Positions 1 through 6,255 of a stretch of DNA of 8,055 nt are shown here, piece after piece. This DNA comes from Methylacidiphilaceae bacterium (GTDB lineage: Bacteria; Verrucomicrobiota; Verrucomicrobiia; Methylacidiphilales; Methylacidiphilaceae). A model generated the notes under the pieces. It worked only from the letters and a program-made list of their open reading frames with translations. It was not told the DNA's origin and made no database searches. The translations under genes and the position numbers were made by a program. Each line of letters begins with the position of its first letter. Positions within the stretch are counted from its first letter, which is position 1. Location of the stretch: positions 1-8,055 of the forward strand of contig JAQUAR010000052.1 of the NCBI GenBank assembly GCA_028687155.1, written 5' to 3'.

Positions 1-1137
1 CGCATCGGGCGTGGCGCGATTCGCGTGGAACTGGGCATTGTCCGAGTGGAAGCGTCAGCATGCGGCGCGGAAGGAAGATCCATCATTGCCGCCGCCGTCC
101 GATGTTTCCCTTCGCCGTCAATTGAACAGCATGAAGCGGGAGCAGTTCCCGTGGATGTTCGATGTAACGAAGTGTGCAGCACAAGAGGCCATGATCGATC
201 TTGGCGCGGCTTTTCGGGCGTTCTTCGATCGCCATGGCCGATATCCTCGGTTCAAGAAGAAAGGCGTGCGAGACAGTTTTTGCGCCGCAAAGGAAGCCGG
301 TACCTTCCGTGTGGACGGTCTGCGGATCCGGCTACCGGTCATAGGCTGGATACGGATGCGTGAGGAGGTGCGCTTCACGGGCAAACTCAAGCGCGTCACG
401 GTCAGCCGCGAGGCAGACCGCTGGTTCGCCAGCATCATGGTTGAGACAGACGACATCAAGCCAGTCGAGCATCCGCAGGATGCGGTTGGCGTTGATTTGG
501 GCATCACCACTCTGGCAACGCTAAGCCGGGGCGAACCGATTCCAGGTCCCAAGGCTCATACGTCGCTTCTAAGGCGGCTGAGACGGACAAGCGGGAGCCT
601 GTCTCGCAAGAGGAAAGGCTCGTCGGGCAGACGCAAGGCCAAGCTGAAGCTGGCTCGGCTGCACAGCCGCATCGCCGCCATCCGCCGCGACGCGACTCAT
701 AAGGCGACGACCATGCTCACAAGGACCTATCGACGTATCGGCATCGAGGAGCTGAACGTATGCGGCATGGCCCGTAATCGGCATCTAGCCCGGTCGATCA
801 TGGACGGCGCATTCTTCGAGTTCCGCCGTCAGCTTGGTTATCAGGCAAGGTTTTACGGAGCTACGATTGTCGTAGCGGATCGCTGGTTCTCATGGAGCAG
901 GACCTGTTCTTGCTGCGGTTCGGTGAAGGCCGAACTGGCGCTGGCGCAGCGGACTTATCTTTGCGACGCGTGCGGGCATGAGGTCGGCGCGATCTCAACG
1001 CCGCCCGCAATCTCGAAATTGTGGCCGCAAGCTCTGCGGTGGCAGCCTGTGGAGAGGAACGCTCTGGCGCGAGGCGCAAGCCCCGCGCGAAACGGGCCTC
1101 TAGGAAGCAGGAATCGAACAGCAGGCTCGCCGTATAG
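1..1137 (+). pseudogene. tnpB: TnpB (IS605 OrfB family RNA-guided nuclease), frameshifted and 5'-partial
   Basis: The reading frame is open from base 2 (ASGVARFAWNWAL), so the true start lies left of the window; the GTG at 11 is internal. Family TnpB proteins are RuvC-like, RNA-guided DNA nucleases of IS200/IS605 elements. Numbering from the GTG at 11, the RuvC-I motif VGVDLGITTLA carries Asp162, the RuvC-II motif IGIEELNV carries Glu246, and a four-cysteine zinc finger has C299/C302 and C318/C321. After CDACGHEV the frame breaks at about 986-990. Moving one base back, from 988, gives RDLNAARNLEI, the expected RuvC-III motif with the third catalytic Asp, and continues without a stop to TAG at 1135-1137. 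The current frame instead runs as unrelated residues to 1261, antisense into the HAD gene. One missing base explains everything. It could be a real mutation or a sequencing error. Confidence 0.88.
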
Positions 1138-1158
1138 CTTTGATCGGCTATGTGGCGG
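1127..1158 (+). repeat. Hairpin at the IS right end, after tnpB
   Basis: Bases 1127-1138 pair with 1147-1158 to form a 12-bp stem including three G-T wobbles, around the 8-base loop tttgatcg (1139-1146). The inner core is ATAGC/GCTAT. It overlaps the original tnpB stop codon at 1135-1137. In IS200/IS605 elements such a subterminal hairpin marks the right end and forms part of the guide RNA made from that end. No T-run follows, so an intrinsic terminator is less likely. Confidence 0.55.
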
Positions 1159-1187
1159 TTTGCGTAGGTTTCGGAGAGCGGTGTCTT

Positions 1188-1209
1188 CTCACGCCTCGAA
1201 CTGCGTGAG
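1188..1209 (-). other. Perfect 7-bp hairpin across the HAD gene stop codon
   Basis: CTCACGC (1188-1194) and GCGTGAG (1203-1209) are perfect inverted repeats around the 8-base loop ctcgaact. The HAD stop codon (1189-1191) lies in one arm. There is no T-run after it on either strand, so it does not look like a classical intrinsic terminator. It may protect the mRNA 3' end, or it may be a chance result of codon choice. Confidence 0.35.
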
Positions 1210-1962
1210 CGCCTCGGCGATCCCCTCGGAGGCAGGAAGGCTCGCGAGAAACCCGCCCTGACTGCTCACACGATCCTTCACCTCGGGAATGGCGTTGACG
1301 GGACAGGTCAAGAAAGCGGCGTAGCGGCGATCGAGCATGGGCAGATCGTTGTGATGGTCGCCTGCGGCGAGGGTGGCGGAAGCATCCAGGCCGATCTCCC
1401 TCTGGACGGCTTCCAGAGCGCTGCCTTTATGAATGTCCCGATGAGAAAAGCGAAAGCCCTCGCAGTTGCGCTGGAGGGAGAGTTCGGGAAAGGGGCGGAT
1501 CCAGTCACGGATCTTATCGTGGATCCGGTCGGCTTCCGTCGTATTCGAAGCCAAGATCTCCAAGGGCGACCATTCGGCGCTCTGGTAGATGGCGCGCGTC
1601 TGATGCTTGAGAAAGTGGCGCATCCCTTCCCAAAAAGGGCCGGTGGCTGCAAAAAGCTCCTCGTGGAGATCCGAGCAGCGCTGGTTCCAGGATCGGTGGG
1701 GAATCGGAAGATGGCGGTCGATCCGGTAAACTTCTCGCTCGCCGAGCACGACCCAGTCCGGCCAGTAGGGGAAGCGCTGTCGCTCGAGCTCGCGCCGCAG
1801 ACTTTCCCAGGACCGGCCGGTATTGATGACCCAGACGACCCCTCGCTGCTTCTGGAGTTGATGCAGGCGAGCAAAAAATTCGGGACAGACAGAGCGGTCG
1901 GCTTCCTCCGAAATAGGAAGGAGCGTGCCGTCGAAGTCGGTGCAGACGAGCCGTAGGGTCAT
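1189..1962 (-). CDS. HAD superfamily (IIB, Cof-like) phosphatase
   Basis: This encodes a 257-residue cytoplasmic hydrolase with all four HAD motifs: DFDGTLL with nucleophile Asp9 and acid/base Asp11; Thr48 in VINTGRS; Lys179 in HKGSALEAV; and Asp202/Asp206 in GDHHNDLPML. These bind Mg2+ and catalyse phosphate-ester hydrolysis through an aspartyl-phosphate. The insertion between motifs II and III (roughly residues 75-175) is the C2-type cap typical of Cof, sugar-phosphate and sucrose/mannosylglycerate phosphatase relatives, so a small phosphorylated metabolite is the likely substrate; the exact one cannot be read. I chose the ATG at 1962 because family proteins begin just before DFDGT. A GTG at 1995 would add 11 residues, but neither start has a good ribosome binding site. 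A weak -10-like TAAGAAT (complement of 1998-2004) would place transcription start after the GTG. It is transcribed towards the IS and divergently from exbB. Confidence 0.85.
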   Translation of the reverse strand: MTLRLVCTDFDGTLLPISEEADRSVCPEFFARLHQLQKQRGVVWVINTGRSWESLRRELERQRFPYWPDWVVLGEREVYRIDRHLPIPHRSWNQRCSDLHEELFAATGPFWEGMRHFLKHQTRAIYQSAEWSPLEILASNTTEADRIHDKIRDWIRPFPELSLQRNCEGFRFSHRDIHKGSALEAVQREIGLDASATLAAGDHHNDLPMLDRRYAAFLTCPVNAIPEVKDRVSSQGGFLASLPASEGIAEALTQFEA

Positions 1963-2302
1963 AAGTCGCACCAGCGAGAGGCGCCGGCCGCGCACTGATT
2001 CTTAGCACAAGCCGGATGCCGCGCAAAAGGTCCTTCACGAGCTGATCGAAGGGGCTCAAGTCGCGGGTTTTGCGGCAGGATTCGTCTAATCAATAGCATG
2101 CAACGCACACGTTGGGAATGGATTGCGACCGATTAAAAATGTCACGCAATTGTAACAATGGTTTTTGCCTCCCCTCAGGTAAATTAAAACGCCAAGCGAA
2201 TGAATCCGTAGAATGATTCTCAGCGCAACAGCGGCGAACGGTGCCGACACCTGCGATCCCCGAAGGCGGGCGTAGAGCAGGAAGCCAAGCAAGGAGATAA
2301 AC
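1963..2302. promoter_or_regulatory. Divergent intergenic control region between the HAD gene and exbB
   Basis: About 340 bases without a credible gene. The left part is GC-rich; an AT-rich pocket covers roughly 2131-2215. Three small dyads are visible: CAACG-caca-CGTTG (2101-2114), ATTGT-a-ACAAT (2149-2159) and AGAAT-g-ATTCT (2210-2220). A possible plus-strand promoter is TTAAAA (2184-2189), a 19-base spacer and TAGAAT (2209-2214), which is weak. A clear Shine-Dalgarno AAGGAG (2291-2296) precedes the exbB ATG by six bases. The leader from there to exbB would be about 80 bases. No riboswitch or small RNA was recognised. Confidence 0.5.
2208..2222 (+). promoter_or_regulatory. Possible Fur-type operator upstream of exbB
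   Basis: GTAGAATGATTCTCA matches the 7-1-7 Fur consensus TGATAATnATTATCA at 10 of 14 non-central positions by hand count, and its two halves pair at five of seven positions. It overlaps the candidate -10 hexamer TAGAAT (2209-2214), where a repressor would block RNA polymerase. ExbBD-TonB operons are commonly iron-regulated, which makes the site plausible. A match of this quality can occur by chance, and the regulator of this organism is unknown. Confidence 0.3.
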
Positions 2303-2938
2303 ATGCTGATGGAGCTTTTCTCTAAGGGTGGACCGATCATGTGGCCAATCGCGGTTCTTGCCGTGGTCACTGCGATTGTTCTGGTGGAGAGGGGTGTCTT
2401 TATGTTTCAGGTGAGCCTCCGAAAGGATCCCAAAGCGGTACGCACCATCTTCAATCTGGTGGACCAAGGGTCTCTGGACGAAGCCGCGTCCGTGGCAAGC
2501 CGCTCCAAGGATCTGGTTGCGCAGGTCTTGGGAGAAGGGTTGCGTCATCGCGACAGCTCGCTGACCGAAGCTCTGTCCGAGGGCGCGAGCGCGGTGCTCC
2601 ACCGCTTTCACCGGGGGCTCGTCGTGCTCGACACGGCGGTCACCCTGGGACCGCTGCTCGGGCTCTTGGGTACCGTGACGGGAATGATGCGGGCTTTTAG
2701 TCTCGTGGGAGGTGGGGAGCTTGCCGGAAAGCAGGCGGCCATCACCGGCGGGGTTGCCGAATCGCTCCTGGCGGTCTGTTTCGGCTTGGGGGTTGCGATC
2801 GCAGCGATCGTCCCACTCAACTTTCTCAATGCTCGGTCGGAGCGTGTGCGCAGGGAGGTCGAGGCTTCCGCGACGCGGCTGGAGATGCTGATGGCCAGGA
2901 AGGCGTCGGAAGCTGTGGTGCTAGATCAGGTTGCTTAG
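2303..2938 (+). CDS. exbB: ExbB/TolQ/MotA-family proton channel protein
   Basis: This 211-residue inner-membrane protein has the ExbB/TolQ layout: a short N-terminus, a first membrane helix at about 11-28, a cytoplasmic domain at about 30-104, and a helical pair at about 106-127 and 150-175. The second helix carries the family motif LGPLLGLLGTVTGM (Thr124), the third carries GGVAESLLAVCFGLGVAIAAIVP. With ExbD it would form the proton-driven motor that powers TonB. The usual third-helix threonine (LLATA in enterobacterial ExbB and TolQ) is replaced here by Val158 (LLAVC). AAGGAG six bases before the ATG supports the start. It is first in an operon with exbD 30 bases downstream. TolQ is the main alternative name; the adjacent TonB-like protein, with no TolA, TolB or Pal gene in view, favours ExbB. 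Confidence 0.9.
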   Translation: MLMELFSKGGPIMWPIAVLAVVTAIVLVERGVFMFQVSLRKDPKAVRTIFNLVDQGSLDEAASVASRSKDLVAQVLGEGLRHRDSSLTEALSEGASAVLHRFHRGLVVLDTAVTLGPLLGLLGTVTGMMRAFSLVGGGELAGKQAAITGGVAESLLAVCFGLGVAIAAIVPLNFLNARSERVRREVEASATRLEMLMARKASEAVVLDQVA

Positions 2939-2968
2939 GGAAGCAGTTCCAAGGGAGAAGATTGCTCC

Positions 2969-3469
2969 ATGCGCGTCGTCCTGCAGGATCGCCATCGGCC
3001 GAGACTCGAGATCATCCCGTTCATCGACGTGATGTTCTTTCTCCTGGCCACGTTCATGATCGTCTCGCTTTCGATGACCAAGAACGAGGCCATCTCGATT
3101 CGTCTGCCGCAAGGAACGACCACGGTGGTCCAGAATCCCAACGATCAGATGATCGTGACGGTGCTGGCCAACGGGGATTATTCGATCGGAAAGGACAAGG
3201 TGCCCGCGGACGAGATCGGCAAGAAGCTCGCGGCGCTGAAGGCGGTGAATCCGGATCCCAAGATTTTCGTCACGGGGGAGTCTGATGCTCCTTTCGAGCG
3301 GGTGATTCAGGTCGTCGACGAGGGACGCAAGCTCGGAATCAGCCAAATCGCCATCCAGACGACCAAGCCGAAGCCGACGGGGCAACCGGCGGCTGCCGCA
3401 CCACCCGTCCAAGCAGGACAGCCGCAACAACAGAAGCCAGGGGAGGTGGCGAACAATGGAAAGAAATGA
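2969..3469 (+). CDS. exbD: ExbD/TolR-family biopolymer transport protein
   Basis: A 166-residue single-pass inner-membrane protein. Residues 1-14 are a basic cytoplasmic tip, then comes the membrane helix IIPFIDVMFFLLATFMIVSL (about 15-34) with Asp20 at the position of the proton-carrying aspartate of ExbD/TolR. The rest is the periplasmic domain (about 45-130), ending at GISQIAIQT. An Ala/Pro/Gln-rich tail of about 35 residues follows and makes the protein longer than the usual 130-145. AAGGGAG at 2951-2957 lies 11 bases before the ATG, slightly far. The 3' end overlaps tonB by 14 bases, so the two are probably translationally coupled. It acts with the ExbB-like protein as the motor stator for TonB. 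Confidence 0.9.
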   Translation: MRVVLQDRHRPRLEIIPFIDVMFFLLATFMIVSLSMTKNEAISIRLPQGTTTVVQNPNDQMIVTVLANGDYSIGKDKVPADEIGKKLAALKAVNPDPKIFVTGESDAPFERVIQVVDEGRKLGISQIAIQTTKPKPTGQPAAAAPPVQAGQPQQQKPGEVANNGKK

Positions 3470-4076
3470 CTGGTACGGCTATCTCTTCTCCGTTCTTTTC
3501 CACGCCACGCTCCTGTTTGTGGTGGGCTTCTTCTTCATCCAGCGGATGGAGTATGGGATGCAGGCCGGGAATGCCTCGACGGAAGTCGATCTGGCCGAGC
3601 CTCCGTCCCCTGAGCCGCCTGCTCCGGAGCCTACCCCGGAGGAACCTACTCCCCCCCCTCCCCCTCCTCCGGAGGAAATGGCTCTTCCCACTCCGGAAGT
3701 GAAGCCGGCTCCTCCTAAGCCGCAGGTTCTCAAGCCGCGGTCGGTCGCGCGGAAGTCCTCGGCGGCGCCCGGTGCCCCCGGGGTGCCTTCCAAGGGAGTC
3801 CAGATGGCCGTTCCCGATTATTTACGGAATCCTCCCCCTCCGTATCCCGCCTCCGCGAAATCAGCGGGTCATCAGGGGCGAGTGATCCTGCGGGTTCATG
3901 TCACTGCGGACGGGAGAGCCGAGTCGGTCGACCTTCTCCACAGTTCCGGCTACAGCGAGCTGGACGAGTCGGCGCTCACTGCGGTTCGCCGCTGGAGGTT
4001 CCGTCCGGCGCGGATGGGACCGGTTGCGATACCGATCAATGCGGATGTGCCGGTAAACTTCGTCCTCAAAAAATAG
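3456..4076 (+). CDS. tonB: TonB-family energy transducer
   Basis: A 206-residue protein with the classical TonB order. A short cytoplasmic N-terminus leads into a membrane anchor (about 10-28) containing the SxxxH motif (Ser12, His16) needed for coupling to ExbB/ExbD in known TonBs. A Pro/Glu-rich periplasmic spacer (about 47-95) includes seven prolines in a row. The C-terminal domain (about 125-206) has PPYPASAKSAGHQGRVILR, then SSGYSELDESALTAVRRWRF and a final strand VPVNFVLKK, all typical of TonB C domains that contact the TonB box of outer-membrane receptors. The ATG has GGAGGT (3442-3447) eight bases upstream, inside the end of exbD. It is last in the exbB-exbD-tonB operon. The receptor it serves is not in the window. 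Confidence 0.92.
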   Translation: MERNDWYGYLFSVLFHATLLFVVGFFFIQRMEYGMQAGNASTEVDLAEPPSPEPPAPEPTPEEPTPPPPPPPEEMALPTPEVKPAPPKPQVLKPRSVARKSSAAPGAPGVPSKGVQMAVPDYLRNPPPPYPASAKSAGHQGRVILRVHVTADGRAESVDLLHSSGYSELDESALTAVRRWRFRPARMGPVAIPINADVPVNFVLKK

Positions 4077-4134
4077 GGCGGGTTGCGGCATCGCGGGCCT
4101 TGTGCTTCGGATTGCGCGTGGGTAGCGTTGATTC

Positions 4135-5616
4135 GTGGTCACCCCGGGCCGGAAGGCGTTCCTAGAGTTGGCGAAGAGGGGTAACCTTATCCCTGTCTAC
4201 CGGGAGATCGTTGCCGATCTGGACACCCCGGTTTCGGCCTTTGCCAAGCTTGGTGCAGACCGGCCCTTTGCCTTCCTCCTAGAATCGGCGGAGGCGGGGC
4301 GTTTTGACCGCTATTCTTTCCTCGGGGTCGATCCACTCCTTGTGCTGACGGTCCAGGCAGGGCGGACGCGCATCGACCACCGGGATGGCCGGAGGGAAGA
4401 GGCGGAGTGCCGGGACGATCCGCTGCATGAGCTCGAGCGGGTGATGGGCCGGTTTCAACCGGTCTGCCTTGAGGAGCTTCCCCTCTTTAGCGGAGGAGCG
4501 GTTGGATTCCTCGGATACGAGGGAGCGACCTACTTCGAACCCACGATCCCTCGCGCCCGGTACGCGGATCTTGGCACGCCGGATCTCCTCTTTCTTCTGG
4601 CGGATACGGTGGTGGTCTTCGATCACCAGGAAAGGAAGATCAAGCTCATCGCCTATGCCTGGCTCCAGGGGGATCCCGAGGCGGCCTATGCCGAAGCGGT
4701 GAGGCGTATCGACCGGATGCAAGACGCACTTAGCCATGGAGTTCGGCGGCCTTCGCTCCTTCGTCCGGGAACGGTGGCAGACCTGCCCTTCACGGCGAAC
4801 ATGGAGCCGGAGGAGTATGTCCGGATGGCCGAGAAGATGGCCGAGTATATTCGCGCGGGGGATATCTTTCAGGTCGTTCCTTCCCAGCGACTGGAGATCG
4901 ACTTCGCTGGCGACCCCCTCGATCTTTACCGGGCTTTGCGCCTGGTGAATCCCTCTCCCTACATGTTTTGCCTGCGTCTTGGGGAGCTTGCTTTAGTCGG
5001 CTCCTCGCCGGAAGTGCATGTCCGGTGTTGGGAGGGGAAGGCTTTGATGCGCCCGATTGCGGGAACCCGTGCTCGGCCCGAGGATCCGCGCGAGGAAGAG
5101 GCCGTCATCGAAGAGCTGCTGGCCGATCCCAAGGAGAGGGCCGAGCATGTGATGCTCTTGGATTTAGCGCGCAACGACTTGGGGCGCGTCTGTTCCTATG
5201 CTTCTGTGCGGGTGGCCGATTTTCTCGTCGTGGAGAAGTATAGTCATGTTCTGCATATCGTTTCCAGCGTGGAAGGCCGGCTGCGGCCGGGGAAGGATCC
5301 TTTCGACGTGCTCCGTGCCACCTTTCCGGCTGGGACGGTCACGGGTGCCCCGAAAGTCCGGGCGATGCAGATCATCGCGGAGCTTGAGCCCACCGAGCGG
5401 GGACCCTATGCGGGCGTGGTCGGCTACTTCGGCTTTTCGGGAACTCTCGACTCGTGCATTGCAATCCGGACCGTCCTTCTCCAGAAAGGAAAAGCGTTCC
5501 TTCAGGCGGGAGGAGGCCTTGTGGCGGACTCCACGCCGTGGGGGGAATATCGCGAATCGTTAAGCAAAGCGAAGGCGGGGCTAAAGGCCCTTGCTTTAGC
5601 AGACGCCCTTCGTTAG
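4135..5616 (+). CDS. trpE: Anthranilate synthase component I
   Basis: A 493-residue cytoplasmic enzyme that converts chorismate to anthranilate and pyruvate using ammonia supplied by TrpG, the first step of tryptophan synthesis. The N-terminal domain carries LLES (48-51), the segment that binds tryptophan for feedback inhibition. The chorismate-binding domain carries PIAGTR (307-312), DLARNDLGR (343-351), TFPAGTVTGAPK (396-407) and AGGGLVADS (458-466). Ala309 in PIAGT favours anthranilate synthase over aminodeoxychorismate synthase (PabB), which normally has Lys there. The GTG at 4135 fits the usual N-terminus before NLIPVYREI; its ribosome binding site is weak. It lies 58 bases after tonB and 18 before trpG. 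No leader peptide with clustered Trp codons is seen upstream, so attenuation is not evident; allosteric control is likely. Confidence 0.95.
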   Translation: MVTPGRKAFLELAKRGNLIPVYREIVADLDTPVSAFAKLGADRPFAFLLESAEAGRFDRYSFLGVDPLLVLTVQAGRTRIDHRDGRREEAECRDDPLHELERVMGRFQPVCLEELPLFSGGAVGFLGYEGATYFEPTIPRARYADLGTPDLLFLLADTVVVFDHQERKIKLIAYAWLQGDPEAAYAEAVRRIDRMQDALSHGVRRPSLLRPGTVADLPFTANMEPEEYVRMAEKMAEYIRAGDIFQVVPSQRLEIDFAGDPLDLYRALRLVNPSPYMFCLRLGELALVGSSPEVHVRCWEGKALMRPIAGTRARPEDPREEEAVIEELLADPKERAEHVMLLDLARNDLGRVCSYASVRVADFLVVEKYSHVLHIVSSVEGRLRPGKDPFDVLRATFPAGTVTGAPKVRAMQIIAELEPTERGPYAGVVGYFGFSGTLDSCIAIRTVLLQKGKAFLQAGGGLVADSTPWGEYRESLSKAKAGLKALALADALR

Positions 5617-5634
5617 CGTGGATCTCTGGCAAAG

Positions 5635-6237
5635 ATGCTCTTAGTGATCGATAATTACGACTCCTTCACCTACAACCTCGTCCAGTACTTCGGGGAGCTG
5701 GGAGAGGATCCCGTCGTCTTTCGCCATGACGCCCTGGACGCCGAAGGCGTCGCTGGCTTGGCTCCGGATTGGATCGTTCTTTCCCCGGGGCCGAAGACCC
5801 CGAAAGAAGCAGGCATCTGCTGCGATCTGATCCGACTGCTCGGGGCTCGGATCCCCATCCTCGGGGTCTGCCTGGGGCATCAGTGCATCGGGGAGGTCTT
5901 CGGCGGGCGTGTCGTTCGCGCTCCCCGATTGATGCACGGCAAGACCTCGCCGATCCTCCATCGGGGCGAGGGAATCTTTTCTGGAATTCCTTCTCCCTTC
6001 GAGGCAACCCGATATCACTCGCTTTTGGTGGAGCGGGAGAGCCTCCCCGAATGCCTGAGGGTCACCGCGGAAAGCGACCAAGGGGAGATCATGGGTCTGC
6101 AGCATCGCACCTTGCCGATCTACGGCGTCCAATTTCATCCCGAATCGATTCTGACTCGGGAGGGGAAACGAATTCTGGAGAACTTTCTCTCCCTGCGTCC
6201 GGAAGCCCGCGCCATCCGGCAGGCAAAGGCGGGCTAG
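5635..6237 (+). CDS. trpG: Anthranilate synthase component II (glutamine amidotransferase)
   Basis: A 200-residue class I glutamine amidotransferase that hydrolyses glutamine and passes ammonia to TrpE. The N-terminus [19 protein letters not shown] is typical of TrpG/PabA. The oxyanion region is LSPGPKTP (49-56), the nucleophile Cys79 lies in GVCLGHQ, and His168 and Glu170 in FHPES complete the triad. Length is normal for a stand-alone subunit. It follows trpE by 18 bases and precedes the dehydrogenase by 18, so the three are probably cotranscribed. TrpG can also serve PabB for folate synthesis in some bacteria; with no pabB here, that remains possible. SPGPKTP differs slightly from the more common SPGPGxP. 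Confidence 0.93.
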   Translation: MLLVIDNYDSFTYNLVQYFGELGEDPVVFRHDALDAEGVAGLAPDWIVLSPGPKTPKEAGICCDLIRLLGARIPILGVCLGHQCIGEVFGGRVVRAPRLMHGKTSPILHRGEGIFSGIPSPFEATRYHSLLVERESLPECLRVTAESDQGEIMGLQHRTLPIYGVQFHPESILTREGKRILENFLSLRPEARAIRQAKAG

Positions 6238-6255
6238 GGGAAAGTGGGCCCCGGT

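Larger units (their letters stand above)
1..1185 (+). mobile_element. Right-hand part of an IS200/IS605-family (IS1341-like) insertion sequence
   Basis: The span holds a TnpB-type gene entering from outside the window, followed by a strong hairpin at 1127-1158 and a short noncoding stretch up to the HAD gene stop at 1189. Elements of this family have no terminal inverted repeats and end in subterminal hairpins, which fits the hairpin just after the original tnpB stop. The left end and any tnpA lie outside the window. The right boundary is not determined by sequence alone; it should fall between 1159 and about 1188, because the HAD gene beyond it looks intact. The single tnpB frameshift suggests an element that can no longer make full-length TnpB. 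Confidence 0.6.

Noticed and set aside
1138..1261. Extension of tnpB to 1261
   Set aside because: The residues after the frameshift resemble no TnpB and run antisense into the HAD gene; the RuvC-III motif and natural stop (1137) are in the neighbouring frame.
1351..1956. 201-codon plus-strand open frame opposite the HAD gene
   Set aside because: All four HAD motifs are on the minus strand; the plus-strand translation shows no family features.
2086..2611. Minus-strand open frames over the exbB promoter and 5' end
   Set aside because: They overlap the strong exbB start with its Shine-Dalgarno and show no recognisable protein features.
4077..4134. Tryptophan leader peptide or attenuator before trpE
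   Set aside because: The 58-base gap has no clustered Trp codons and no hairpin followed by a T-run.
4135..6237. pabB-pabA (aminodeoxychorismate synthase) instead of trpE-trpG
   Set aside because: The first subunit has PIAGT with Ala309 rather than the Lys typical of PabB, and keeps the LLES feedback-site motif.
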